From Pseudomonas fluorescens (GTDB taxonomy: Bacteria; Pseudomonadota; Gammaproteobacteria; Pseudomonadales; Pseudomonadaceae), in contig NZ_CP015225.1 of the NCBI RefSeq assembly GCF_001623525.1, forward strand, positions 1,612,001 through 1,676,000: a stretch of 64,000 bases of DNA, given 5' to 3'. A program made the translations under genes and the position numbers. The notes beneath the pieces are model-generated. The model worked only from the letters and a program-made list of their open reading frames with translations, did not search any database and was not told where the DNA came from. Shown piece after piece: positions 17,376 to 26,214 of this stretch. How positions within the stretch are numbered: position 1 is the first letter of the stretch; each line of letters begins with the position of its first letter.

Positions 17376-19232
17376 ATGAGAATAAAAACGCTACCCGCCC
17401 TCTCCTCCCTGACGGTCGCCTTGCTGCTGGCCGGCAGTCTGTCAACGAGTCCGTTGGCGCGCGCTGCCGTCACCTGGGAAGACATCGCCAACGACCACCT
17501 GACCACCCAGGACGTGCTGCAATACGGCATGGGCACCAACGCCCAGCGCTGGAGCCCGTTGGCCCAGGTCAACGACAAGAACGTGTTCAAGCTGACCCCG
17601 GCCTGGTCCTACTCATTCGGCGACGAGAAGCAGCGCGGCCAGGAATCCCAGGCCATCGTCAGCGACGGCGTGGTGTACGTCACCGGCTCGTACTCGCGGG
17701 TATTCGCCCTCGACGCCAAGACCGGCAAGCGCCTGTGGACCTACAACCACCGGCTGCCGGACAACATTCGCCCGTGCTGCGACGTGGTCAACCGTGGCGC
17801 GGCCATCTACGGCGACAAGATCTACTTCGGCACCTTGGACGCGCGAGTCGTCGCCCTGGATAAGAACACCGGCAAAGTGGTGTGGAACAAGAAGTTCGGC
17901 GACCACGCCGGCGGCTACACCATGACCGGGGCGCCGGTGCTGATCAAGGACAAGACCAGTGGCAAGGTCCTGCTGATCCATGGCAGTTCCGGCGATGAGT
18001 TCGGCGTGGTCGGCCAGTTGTTCGCCCGCGACCCCGATACCGGCGAAGAAGTCTGGATGCGCCCGTTCGTCGAAGGCCACATGGGCCGCCTCAACGGCAA
18101 GGACAGCACCCCGACGGGCGATGTCAAGGCGCCCTCCTGGCCCGACGACAAGACCACTGAAACCGGCAAGGTCGAAGCCTGGAGCCACGGCGGCGGCGCA
18201 CCTTGGCAGAGCGCCAGTTTCGACGCCGAGACCAACACCATCATCGTCGGCGCGGGCAACCCTGGCCCTTGGAACACCTGGGCGCGCACGGCCAAGGATG
18301 GCAACCCTCACGATTACGACAGCCTCTACACCTCCGGCCAGGTGGGCGTCGACCCAAGCACTGGCGAAGTGAAGTGGTTCTACCAACACACGCCCAACGA
18401 CGCCTGGGACTTCTCCGGCAACAACGAGCTGGTGCTGTTCGACTACAAGGACAAGGACGGCAAGGTGGTCAAGGCCACCGCCCACGCCGACCGCAACGGT
18501 TTCTTCTACGTGGTGGACCGCAACAACGGCAAGCTGCAGAACGCCTTCCCGTTCGTCGACAACATCACTTGGGCCAGCCACATCGACCTCAAGACCGGTC
18601 GCCCGGTGGAAAACGCCGGCCAGCGTCCGGCCAAGCCATTGCCGGGTGAAACCAAGGGCAAGCCGGTGGAAGTCTCGCCGCCCTTCCTCGGCGGCAAGAA
18701 CTGGAATCCCATGGCCTACAGCCAGGACACCGGCTTGTTCTACGTCCCCGGCAACCAGTGGAAAGAGGAATACTGGACCGAGGAAGTGAACTACAAGAAG
18801 GGCTCGGCCTACCTCGGCATGGGTTTTCGCATCAAGCGCATGTACGACGATCACGTTGGCAGCCTCCGGGCGATGAACCCCACCACCGGCAAGGTAGTCT
18901 GGGAGCACAAGGAACCGCTGCCACTGTGGGCCGGAGTACTGGCGACCAAGGGCAACCTGGTGTTCACCGGCACCGGCGACGGCTTCTTCAAGGCCTTCGA
19001 CGCCAAGACCGGCAAGGAGCTGTGGAAGTTCCAGACTGGCAGCGGCATCGTCTCCCCACCCATCACGTGGGAGCAGGACGGTGAGCAATTCATCGGCGTG
19101 ACCGTCGGCTACGGTGGTGCCGTACCGTTGTGGGGCGGCGACATGGCCGAACTGACCAAGCCGGTGGCCCAGGGTGGGTCGTTCTGGGTATTCAAGATTC
19201 CGAGCTGGGATAAGGCAACGGCGCAGAAATAA
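17376..19232 (+). CDS. pedE: PQQ-dependent alcohol dehydrogenase, calcium-type (PedE/ExaA)
   Basis: Periplasmic quinoprotein of 618 residues with a signal peptide ending ...SPLARAA. It carries the adjacent-cysteine pair [12 protein letters not shown] and the PQQ-stacking and tryptophan-docking repeats ([24 protein letters not shown]). The metal-site segment reads WDFSG: catalytic Asp345 with Ser347 two residues on, the calcium-enzyme pattern, in contrast to WDYDG in PedH. It oxidises ethanol, 2-phenylethanol and similar alcohols. It is transcribed divergently from pedF and followed by a type B REP pair and the pentapeptide gene. Confidence 0.95.
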   Translation: MRIKTLPALSSLTVALLLAGSLSTSPLARAAVTWEDIANDHLTTQDVLQYGMGTNAQRWSPLAQVNDKNVFKLTPAWSYSFGDEKQRGQESQAIVSDGVVYVTGSYSRVFALDAKTGKRLWTYNHRLPDNIRPCCDVVNRGAAIYGDKIYFGTLDARVVALDKNTGKVVWNKKFGDHAGGYTMTGAPVLIKDKTSGKVLLIHGSSGDEFGVVGQLFARDPDTGEEVWMRPFVEGHMGRLNGKDSTPTGDVKAPSWPDDKTTETGKVEAWSHGGGAPWQSASFDAETNTIIVGAGNPGPWNTWARTAKDGNPHDYDSLYTSGQVGVDPSTGEVKWFYQHTPNDAWDFSGNNELVLFDYKDKDGKVVKATAHADRNGFFYVVDRNNGKLQNAFPFVDNITWASHIDLKTGRPVENAGQRPAKPLPGETKGKPVEVSPPFLGGKNWNPMAYSQDTGLFYVPGNQWKEEYWTEEVNYKKGSAYLGMGFRIKRMYDDHVGSLRAMNPTTGKVVWEHKEPLPLWAGVLATKGNLVFTGTGDGFFKAFDAKTGKELWKFQTGSGIVSPPITWEQDGEQFIGVTVGYGGAVPLWGGDMAELTKPVAQGGSFWVFKIPSWDKATAQK

Positions 19233-19271
19233 CCTGAGCCCAACTGGGTCCTGACCCACACCACAACCCCC

Positions 19272-19361
19272 TGTGGGAGCGAGCTTGCTCGCGATAGTCC
19301 AGTGTCAGTCAACATGAATGCCGGCTGAACCACCGCCATCGCGAGCAAGCTCGCTCCCACA
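19272..19361. repeat. REP pair, type B
   Basis: Inverted pair of GTGGGAGCGAGCTTGCTCGCG, the second REP family of the window, in the short gap between pedE and the pentapeptide gene. Confidence 0.85.
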
Positions 19362-19379
19362 ATTGCCCGAGTTCGTGTC

Positions 19380-20024
19380 ATGAAATGCTTGCCATTGCTG
19401 CTTCTGTTCATCGGTGCCTGTGCCCATGCCGACGACTCTGATACCCCTCTGACGATCAACGGCTGCCTCATCGCCGAAGCCAGCCAATGCCCCGGCGCCA
19501 ACCTGCGCGGTGCAAGACTGGCGAACCAGGACCTGCGCAAAATGAACCTCAGCGGTGCCGACCTGCGTGATGCCGACCTGCGGCACGCACGGCTGGACCT
19601 GGCCAACCTCGAGAAAGCCCAACTGCAGGGCGCCAACCTGACCCGTGCCAGCCTGCAACAAAGCAACCTGCGTCTGGCGGACTTCAGCGGCGCCACGCTC
19701 AAGGCGATCCAGGGTTGGGGTCTGTTCGCCCAAGGCACGCAGTTCCAACGTGCTGACCTGACCGCCGCCTACCTTCAGTTCGCCCGCTTGTCCGGTGCCC
19801 GCTTGCACGAGGCGAACCTGCAGGCGGCGGACCTGGAAATGGCCTGGTTGAGCAAGGCCGACCTCAAGGGCGCCGACCTGCGCGACGCCAACCTGCAGGA
19901 AGCCAAGCTCGGCGAAAGCAACCTGGAACAGGCCAACCTGAGCGGTTCTCGCCAGCACTACGGGAATTTCCAGGATGCGAATATGGAGGGCTGTACCGGT
20001 TGCCCGACTTCCTGGGATCAGTAA
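19380..20024 (+). CDS. Exported pentapeptide-repeat protein of the ped cluster
   Basis: Protein of 214 residues with a short signal peptide (LPLLLLFIGACAHADD) and then repeated A(D/N)L-type pentapeptides from about residue 37 to 195 (ANLRGARLANQDLRKMNLSG and so on), which fold as a right-handed quadrilateral helix. A homologous gene sits between pedE and pedR2 in KT2440. Its role is unknown; a periplasmic scaffold or metal-related function is possible. The start is only 18 bases after a REP pair and lacks a strong Shine-Dalgarno. Confidence 0.85.
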   Translation: MKCLPLLLLFIGACAHADDSDTPLTINGCLIAEASQCPGANLRGARLANQDLRKMNLSGADLRDADLRHARLDLANLEKAQLQGANLTRASLQQSNLRLADFSGATLKAIQGWGLFAQGTQFQRADLTAAYLQFARLSGARLHEANLQAADLEMAWLSKADLKGADLRDANLQEAKLGESNLEQANLSGSRQHYGNFQDANMEGCTGCPTSWDQ

Positions 20025-20041
20025 GGATTGCCACAACCCCC

Positions 20042-20176
20042 TGTGGCGAGGGAGCTTGCTCCCGCTGGGCTGCGCAGCAGCCCCCCTCCGCCGGCCAACT
20101 CAGTCAATCCGTCCTACCGAGGTGCCTGGTTTCAGGGCCGCTTCGCGCCCCAGCGGGAGCAAGCTCCCTCGCCACA
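20042..20176. repeat. REP pair, type A
   Basis: Inverted GAGGGAGCTTGCTCCCGC pair between the convergent pentapeptide gene and pedR2. Confidence 0.85.
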
Positions 20177-20189
20177 ATGAACCCGGGAT

Positions 20190-20828
20190 TTATCCCGCCA
20201 CCCGCACCACCCCCATATCGATCCCCAAGTGCACCAGCTCGGCATGGGAGCTGACCTGCAACTTGCTCTTGAGCAGCGTCAGGTGGTTGGACACGGTCTT
20301 GGCGCTGATGCACAGCTGTTCGGCAATGGTGCGGGCGGGGGTGCCCTTGGCGAGCATGACAAAGATCTCCAACTCCCGTTGAGTCATGCATTGCAGCCGC
20401 GGGTCGACATCCTGGCGCGAACGGGTGCAGGCCAGTTGCGTGGCCAGGGATTGCTCGATGTAGACATGCCCGGCCAGCACTCGCCGCACCGCGTCGACCA
20501 GCACCTGGGGTGCCGAATTCTTGGTCAGGTAGCCCGCGGCGCCAGCGTCCAATGCCTGGCGCACCAAGGGCAATTCATCGTGCATGCTGAAAAACAGCAC
20601 CCGCAGTTGCGGCAGGCGCTGGCGTAGCCGGCGGGTGGTTTCCAAGCCACTGATACCGGGCAGGCCGAAGTCCATGATCACCAGATGCGGCACCTGCTCC
20701 TGCACCTGGCTCAACGCCTCCTCACCGGTCGCCGCTTCGCGGACCTGCAGGTCCGGCATCAACACCCGCAAAAGGCTGGCATAGCCCTGCCGAACCACCG
20801 CATGGTCGTCCACCAACAGAATGTTCAT
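20190..20828 (-). CDS. pedR2: NarL/LuxR-type response regulator (PedR2)
   Basis: Protein of 212 residues: receiver domain with the acidic pair LLVDDHAVV, phosphoacceptor Asp54 in LVIMDFGLPG and Lys in GYLTKNSAP; then a LuxR-type helix-turn-helix (TQRELEIFVMLAKGTPARTIAEQL, SAKTVSNHLTLLKSKL). The start overlaps the end of the kinase gene as ATGA, implying translational coupling. By position next to pedE and the pentapeptide gene it corresponds to PedR2, which in KT2440 works with PedS2 in the switch between PedE (no lanthanide) and PedH (lanthanide). Its cognate kinase gene is frameshifted here. Confidence 0.88.
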   Translation of the reverse strand: MNILLVDDHAVVRQGYASLLRVLMPDLQVREAATGEEALSQVQEQVPHLVIMDFGLPGISGLETTRRLRQRLPQLRVLFFSMHDELPLVRQALDAGAAGYLTKNSAPQVLVDAVRRVLAGHVYIEQSLATQLACTRSRQDVDPRLQCMTQRELEIFVMLAKGTPARTIAEQLCISAKTVSNHLTLLKSKLQVSSHAELVHLGIDMGVVRVAG

Positions 20829-22082
20829 CACGCCTCCAGGGCAATATTCAAGGCCAGCGCCCAACCGGCGCCAGGCTGGCTGAGGATGCGCAGCTCACCG
20901 CCCAGGCTGCGCGCCCGCTCGGACATCGAGTGCAAGCCGACACCGGCGCGCGATGGTTGCGTCGCTCCACAACCGTTGTCGCGCACCAGCAACCGCAGGC
21001 GCCCGGCGCGATGTTGCAGGCGAATCCGCACCTGCGTGGCGCCGGCATGCCGGGCAACGTTGGTCAACGCTTCCTGCAACAAACGATACAAGTGGGTCTT
21101 GTCCGGACCGGACAAGGACGGCAGCGTTTTGTCGATCCACACCTGACAGGTGATGCCCTGGCTGGCCTGCCATTGCCCGGCCAATAGCCTGATGGCCTCG
21201 CACAATGGCAGGTACTGCAACACCACTGGGTACAAGTCATGCACCAGTGCCCGGAAACCCGATTGCAAATGCTCGCAATGCTCTTCGAGCTGGCTGACGG
21301 TCTGCTCCAGCACCGGCGGCTGATCCATCACCAGCCGCAGCAGGCAGGCGCGAGCACGAATGCCGGCCACGTATTGGCCCAAGTCGTCGTGCAGGGTCTG
21401 GGCCAGCTGGGTACGCTCCTGTTCCTGCACGGCCAGCAAGGCCTGGGTAAGCCGGGCGTTATCGGCCTGGGCCTCGGCCAGGGCAGCGGTCATGCGATTG
21501 AAATGCCCCGCCAGATGCTGCGCCTCCGGGACACCCTCAGTGCCCAGGCGCACCTGCAGGTTCCCGGCTGAGACCTGACGCAACGCATGCAGCAGCTCAT
21601 CGAGCAAGCGCATGCCCCGGCGTACCCCCCCAACGAATCACCAACAGGCTGAGCGACAGCGCCAGGGCACAGACGTACAACAGTTGCACCAAGGAATCGA
21701 GAATCTCGTCGATTTCATCGCGAGGGTCGACGGCAATCCAGGCCCGCCGACCGTCCGGCAAATCCACCACCTGGGCCGCAGGTCCGTCATCCATTAACCG
21801 GCGGCCGAGCCAGGCCTTCATCCCGGCTTCATCCGCCGGGAACAGCTCCCCAGGGGCCAGCCAACGGACCCGCACATGCCGCAGGCTGCCGGTCAACCGC
21901 GGCTGGAAACTGCCCGGATCGCGCTCGGCGGTTTCGCGCAGGTAACGCACCACCGACTCGGCCGATTGCAGCTCTCGTTTCACATCGGCCGTGGCCTGGT
22001 GCAGCAGCAGGACGGCACAGGCCAGGGTGACCAGGGCGAAGAAGGCGGAAACCCATAGGTTGATGCGCCAGAGGGCTGACAT
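20828..22082 (-). pseudogene. pedS2: Sensor histidine kinase PedS2, split by a homopolymer frameshift
   Basis: From ATG 22082 (after GGAGCGCTAGCC) the frame encodes TM1 (about residues 9-29), a periplasmic domain of roughly 110 residues and TM2 (LLYVCALALSLSLLVIRW), then stops about 13 codons later. The remainder, in the next frame, encodes a HAMP domain (ALRQVSAGNLQVRL), a HisKA_3 box (TQLAQTLHDDLGQYVAGIRA) and an HATPase domain (NVARHAGATQVRI, DNGCGA, GLHSMSERA). The frames part at a run of seven G (plus-strand C7, 21625-21631). With six G the two halves join without loss as ...VIRWGVRRGMRLLDELL. As written, the sensor and kinase halves are separate. It could be a real mutation, a variable tract or a sequencing error. 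Confidence 0.85.
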
Positions 22083-22084
22083 GG

Positions 22085-22211
22085 CTAGCGCTCCAGGCCT
22101 GAATTGGCACCCACAGGGGGGGCTTGGGAGTTTCCAGGTTTTGGGATGATCAACCCCGATCAAACTCAGGATCAGCAGAAACGGCAACAGCAGCGCTTTG
22201 AGAATCCGCAT
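22085..22211 (-). other. Possible small membrane peptide gene upstream of pedS2
   Basis: An ATG at 22211 follows a strong Shine-Dalgarno (AGGAGGGGGCAGACC) and encodes a hydrophobic N-terminus (ILKALLLPFLLILSLIG). As written the frame runs on into pedS2 through a run of seven C (minus strand; plus G7 at 22116-22122). With six C it would end as a 41-residue peptide (...SPPVGANSGLER) at a TAG two bases before the pedS2 ATG. Either a small coupled gene with a +1 homopolymer, or an extended PedS2 N-terminus. I do not recognise the peptide. Confidence 0.35.
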
Positions 22212-22274
22212 GGTCTGCCCCCTCCTGGTCAATGACGATGCCTTGCATGCTAAAACCCCGGCTTCCAAGGTGAG

Positions 22275-22289
22275 TTACTACCTTGGTAC
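22275..22289. promoter_or_regulatory. Candidate ped-box upstream of pedA1
   Basis: TTACTACCTTGGTAC, with the most symmetrical core of the set (TACCTTGGTA), 79-93 bases before the binding-protein start and also upstream of the divergent kinase gene. Confidence 0.5.
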
Positions 22290-22367
22290 TGCACCGGCGG
22301 TACTTTCTGCATATTTCCCCATGACCCTGGGCTTCCTATGCTGGCGCTACCTGCAATGGAGGATGTC

Positions 22368-23534
22368 ATGCGCCGGCTCGTCAGTTACGCCCTGGTTTCT
22401 CTGCTGGCAGCGGCAACTGCTCACGCGGACGATGCCACGCCGCTGCAAGTGCGCATCGGCTACCTGGGTTACCGTCCCGATCCGGGCCCGTTGCTATCCA
22501 ACGTCATTGCCGAACCGGCCGATGCCGGGTTGCGCGGCGCTGAATTGGCGATCGTCGACAGCAACAGCACCGGGCGTTTTCTCAAGCACGACTACCGCCT
22601 GGAAAGCACCAGCGTCGACACTCCCGAAGCGCTGCTCCAGGCCGCCCGGACCCAACATGACCAGGGCCTGCGGCTGTTCGTGGTCAACGCACCGGCCGCC
22701 AGCCTGCACCAACTCAGCGCCGCCCTGCCCGACAGCCTGCTGTTCAACGCCGGTAGCCCCGACGACAGCCTGCGCACCACCGACTGCCTGGGCAACGTGC
22801 TACACAGCCTGCCCGACCGCGCCATGCTCGCCGATGCCCTGGTGCAGTTCAGCGTCGTGCGTAAATGGCAGCGGGCCTTGCTGATCGTCGGCCAGACGCC
22901 CGAGGACCAGGCCTATGCCGCCGCATTGCGCCGGGCCATGAAACGCTTCGGCATGAAGATCGTCGCCGAGAAGGCCTGGCAGTTCGACAACGACCAGCGC
23001 CGCAGCGCCCAGGCCGACATGCCGCTGTTCACCCAGACCGCCGAGTATGACGTGGTGCTGGTGGCCGATGAGCGCGGCGACTTCGGTGAATACCTGCCCT
23101 ACCAGACCTGGTACCCACGCCCGGTGGCCGGCACCCAAGGGCTGACGCCCACCGGTTGGCACAAGACCGTGGAAACCTACGGCGCGGCGCAACTGCAAAA
23201 ACGCTTTGAAGCCCTGGCCGGACGCTGGATGAACGACCGCGACTTCGCTGCCTGGATCGCCGTGCGCAGCATCGCCAGCGCCGTGAGCAAGTTGCGTCAG
23301 GACGACCCGCTCGCCATTCGCCAGCTGGCCCTCAGCGACCAGTTGCCTCTGGACGGCTTCAAGGGTCGCAAGCTCAGCTACCGGCCCTGGAACGGCCAAT
23401 TGCGCCAACCGATTCCCCTGGTCCAGCCACGGGCACTGGTCAGCACCTCGCCCCAGGACGGTTTTCTCCACCCTTCCAATGAAATGGACAGCCTGGGTTA
23501 TGACCGGCCCGAAGTAAGCTGCCGTTACCCCTGA
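22368..23534 (+). CDS. pedA1: PQQ-cluster ABC transporter substrate-binding protein
   Basis: Exported protein of 388 residues with a signal peptide (ALVSLLAAATAHADD). It has the overall layout of a branched-chain-amino-acid-type periplasmic binding protein (RIGYLGYRPDPGP; DCLGNVLHSLPDRAMLADALVQF). This subfamily occurs only with PQQ alcohol dehydrogenase clusters. It is the first gene of a four-gene block (binding protein, beta-propeller, ATPase, permease) equivalent to PedA1A2BC of KT2440, reported to support lanthanide-dependent growth. ATG 22368 follows AATGGAGGATGTC. Which gene is A1 and which is A2 is from memory. Confidence 0.82.
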   Translation: MRRLVSYALVSLLAAATAHADDATPLQVRIGYLGYRPDPGPLLSNVIAEPADAGLRGAELAIVDSNSTGRFLKHDYRLESTSVDTPEALLQAARTQHDQGLRLFVVNAPAASLHQLSAALPDSLLFNAGSPDDSLRTTDCLGNVLHSLPDRAMLADALVQFSVVRKWQRALLIVGQTPEDQAYAAALRRAMKRFGMKIVAEKAWQFDNDQRRSAQADMPLFTQTAEYDVVLVADERGDFGEYLPYQTWYPRPVAGTQGLTPTGWHKTVETYGAAQLQKRFEALAGRWMNDRDFAAWIAVRSIASAVSKLRQDDPLAIRQLALSDQLPLDGFKGRKLSYRPWNGQLRQPIPLVQPRALVSTSPQDGFLHPSNEMDSLGYDRPEVSCRYP

Positions 23535-23561
23535 TCGATAACAACAATAAGGAAAACCGCC

Positions 23562-24551
23562 ATGCGCCGCCCGCTGTTCAAACCAGCCCTGCTCTGCCAA
23601 GTCCTTGCCCTGGGTGCTGTTCTGCTGGCTGCCGGCCCCGCCGCCGCCAGCATCGCCTGGGTCTCGAACGAGAAGGACAACAGCCTGAGCCTGATCGACA
23701 TGCAGAGCCTGGAAGTCATCGAGACCCTACCGGTTGGCCAGCGCCCCCGGGGCCTGCTGCTGTCCCACGACAATCGCCTGCTGTACATCTGCGCCAGCGA
23801 CTCGGACCGGGTCCAGGTGATGGATGTCGCCACCCGCAAGATCATCAAGGAACTGCCTTCCGGCAAAGACCCGGAGCAATTCGCCCTGCACCCCAACGAC
23901 CGCTGGCTGTATGTCTCCAACGAAGACGATGCCCTGGTCACGGTGATCGACACCCAGACTTCCGAAGTGCTGGGCCAGATCGGCGTGGGTGTCGAACCCG
24001 AGGGCATGGCCGTCAGCCCTGACGGCAAGTGGGCGGTCAACACCAGTGAAACCACGAACATGCTGCACTGGATCGACACCAGTACCCAGACCCTGGCTGA
24101 CAACACCCTGGTGGACCAGCGGCCACGTTTCGTCGAGTTCAATCGCGACGGTACGCAGCTCTGGGCCTCGGCGGAGATCGGCGGCACGTTGACCGTACTC
24201 GACGTCGCCACGCGCCAGGTGCTCAAGACCCTGACGTTCCAGATCAAGGGTGTGCACCCGGACAAGGTCCAACCAGTGGGCATCAAGCTCAGCGCCGACG
24301 GTAAGCTGGCGTTCGTCGCCCTGGGCCCGGCCAACCATGTGGCGGTGATCGACGCCAAGACCTTCGAAGTGCTGGATTACCTGCTAGTGGGCAGACGGGT
24401 CTGGCAACTGGCGTTCACCCCGGACCAGAAGCAGCTGCTGGCGACCAACGGCGTCAGCGGCGATGTCTCGGTGATCGATGTAGAGAGCCGCAAGGTCCTG
24501 AAGTCGGTGAAAGTCGGGCGCTACCCTTGGGGCGTGGTGGTCACGCCATGA
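23562..24551 (+). CDS. pedA2: PQQ-cluster YVTN-type beta-propeller protein
   Basis: Exported protein of 329 residues made of about seven YncE/YVTN-like blades: SNEKDNSLSLIDMQSLEVIETL, then DSDRVQVMDVATRKIIKEL, VSNEDDALVTVIDTQTSEVLGQ and so on to DVSVIDVESRKVLKSVKVG. The signal peptide ends about AGPAAASIA. It belongs to a subfamily linked to PQQ-dependent alcohol catabolism and presumably serves the ABC system as a periplasmic partner. Its ATG follows AAGGAAAACCGCC; its stop overlaps the ATPase start as ATGA. Confidence 0.85.
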   Translation: MRRPLFKPALLCQVLALGAVLLAAGPAAASIAWVSNEKDNSLSLIDMQSLEVIETLPVGQRPRGLLLSHDNRLLYICASDSDRVQVMDVATRKIIKELPSGKDPEQFALHPNDRWLYVSNEDDALVTVIDTQTSEVLGQIGVGVEPEGMAVSPDGKWAVNTSETTNMLHWIDTSTQTLADNTLVDQRPRFVEFNRDGTQLWASAEIGGTLTVLDVATRQVLKTLTFQIKGVHPDKVQPVGIKLSADGKLAFVALGPANHVAVIDAKTFEVLDYLLVGRRVWQLAFTPDQKQLLATNGVSGDVSVIDVESRKVLKSVKVGRYPWGVVVTP

Positions 24552-25279
24552 ACGCCCTGGAGGTCAGCGACCTGAGCTTTGCCTATGGCGCGCGCGAAGC
24601 TCTCAAGCAGATGAACTTCAGCCTGCCCGCAGGCCGTTTCGCCGCGCTGCTGGGTCCCAACGGTGCCGGCAAGTCGACGCTGATCGCCCTGCTCACACGC
24701 CTGTACGACCTGCAACGTGGCGAGATCCACATCGGCGGTCATTCCCTGCAGAAATCACCAAGACCGGCCCTGCGCCAGTTAGGTGTGGTGTTCCAACAGA
24801 GCACGCTGGACCTGGACCTGAGCATTGAACAGAATCTGCGCTATCACCTGGCGCTGCACGGTTTTTCGCGGCGCCAGGGCAGCGCCCGCATCGACGCCGA
24901 ACTGACCCGCCAGCACCTGACGGAGCGCCGCCACGAGCGGGTACGCGACCTCAACGGTGGCCATCGACGCCGGGTTGAGATCGCCCGCGCCTTGCTCCAC
25001 GAACCGCACCTGTTGCTGCTCGACGAACCCAGCGTCGGCCTCGATCCGGCCAGCCGCCTCGCCCTGGCTCTGCACATCCGGCAACTGTGCAGCGAGCAAG
25101 GCATCAGCGTGCTCTGGACCACTCACTTGCTCGACGAAGTGCAGCCCAGCGACGACCTGTTGATCGTGCACCAGGGCCGTCTGGTCGCCAGCGGACAGGC
25201 CGACGCGGTGAGCCTGGAACATGGGGGCACCCTCGGTTCGGCCTTCACCCGCTTGACCGCCACGGGAGTCGGGCCATGA
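24548..25279 (+). CDS. pedB: ABC transporter ATP-binding protein of the PQQ cluster
   Basis: Cytosolic ATPase of 243 residues: Walker A LLGPNGAGKST (about residue 36), Q-loop VVFQQSTLDLDLS, signature region LNGGHRRRVEIARALL (LNGGH in place of LSGGQ), Walker B LLLLDEPSVGLDP and the switch His in WTTHLLDE. It overlaps both neighbours by four bases (ATGA), so the three genes are translationally coupled. It is of the ABC-2 type, which usually exports, although the KT2440 counterpart is discussed as a lanthanide-related transporter. Confidence 0.9.
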   Translation: MNALEVSDLSFAYGAREALKQMNFSLPAGRFAALLGPNGAGKSTLIALLTRLYDLQRGEIHIGGHSLQKSPRPALRQLGVVFQQSTLDLDLSIEQNLRYHLALHGFSRRQGSARIDAELTRQHLTERRHERVRDLNGGHRRRVEIARALLHEPHLLLLDEPSVGLDPASRLALALHIRQLCSEQGISVLWTTHLLDEVQPSDDLLIVHQGRLVASGQADAVSLEHGGTLGSAFTRLTATGVGP

Positions 25280-26067
25280 ATGCGTACTGGCAATGTTTCA
25301 GCGGCATCGTGACGCGCGAATGGCTTCGCTTCGTGCTGCAACGCACACGGCTGCTCAGTGCCCTGGTACGGCCCCTGCTGTGGCTGCTGGTGTTCGCCGC
25401 CGGTTTTCGCGCGGCACTGGGCATCGCCATCATCGCGCCCTACGACACCTACATCCCCTACGAGGTGTATATCGTGCCCGGGCTGGCCTGCATGATCCTG
25501 TTGTTCAACGGCATGCAGGGCTCGCTGTCGATGGTCTACGACCGGGAGATGGGCAGCATGCGCGTGTTGCTCACCAGCCCCTTGCCCCGGGCTTTCCTGC
25601 TGGCAAGCAAGTTGTTGGCGACCTCGCTGATCTCGCTGTTGCAGGTCTATGCCTTTCTCGCTATCGCCTGGCTGTACGGCATCCAGCCACCGACCATGGG
25701 CCTGCTGCTGGCCCTGCCGGCCCTGTTGCTGGTGGCCCTGATGCTCAGCGCCCTGGGCTTGCTGCTGTCCAATGCCATCCGGCAACTGGAAAACTTCGCC
25801 GGGGTGATGAATTTCGTGATCTTCCCGATGTTCTTCCTGTCTTCGGCGCTGTACCCGCTGTGGAAAATGCAGGAAGCCAGCCCGTGGCTGTACTGGCTTT
25901 GCTCGGTCAGCCCGTTCACCCACGGCGTGGAGTTGGTGCGTTTTGCGCTGTACGAGCAGTTCAACCTGCTGGCGATGGCGGTGTGCGTGGGGTTGACCCT
26001 AGTGTTCGCGCTGTTGGCGGTGTGGACGTTCAATCCGCAGCATGCGGCGTTGCGCAAGGCCAATTGA
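25276..26067 (+). CDS. pedC: ABC-2 type permease of the PQQ cluster
   Basis: Integral membrane protein of 263 residues with about six transmembrane segments (LVRPLLWLLVFAAGFRAALG near the start; FVIFPMFFLSSALYPLW and SVSPFTHGVELVRFALY near the end), the ABC-2 permease pattern. The segment DTYIPYEVYIVPGLACMILLFNGMQ is typical of the family. It partners the preceding ATPase. The next gene is separated by 147 bases with its own ped-box, so this is probably the end of the transporter operon. Confidence 0.88.
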   Translation: MNAYWQCFSGIVTREWLRFVLQRTRLLSALVRPLLWLLVFAAGFRAALGIAIIAPYDTYIPYEVYIVPGLACMILLFNGMQGSLSMVYDREMGSMRVLLTSPLPRAFLLASKLLATSLISLLQVYAFLAIAWLYGIQPPTMGLLLALPALLLVALMLSALGLLLSNAIRQLENFAGVMNFVIFPMFFLSSALYPLWKMQEASPWLYWLCSVSPFTHGVELVRFALYEQFNLLAMAVCVGLTLVFALLAVWTFNPQHAALRKAN

Positions 26068-26120
26068 ACTGCCCCATCCCCATATCCCGTAAGGGCTCTG
26101 TGCAGGGTCCATGGCCAAAA

Positions 26121-26135
26121 TTACTACTTTAGTAC
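26121..26135. promoter_or_regulatory. Candidate ped-box upstream of the rhodanese-like gene
   Basis: TTACTACTTTAGTAC, near-palindromic (GTACTAAAGTAGTAA on the other strand), 80-94 bases before the start of the rhodanese-like gene. Confidence 0.5.
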
Positions 26136-26214
26136 TGGTTTTCCTGTCTATGGTCGCATTCACAAGACCTCGACCCTGGCATGTAATGGGCGCATAACAA
26201 AAAGGATAAATCCT

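Noticed and set aside
17613..19259. 548-residue minus-strand ORF opposite pedE
   Set aside because: Antisense shadow of pedE; composition is low-complexity Val/Gly/His-rich.
20123..20137. Another ped-box (CCTACCGAGGTGCCT)
   Set aside because: It lies inside a REP pair between convergent genes and not before a start, so it is probably chance.
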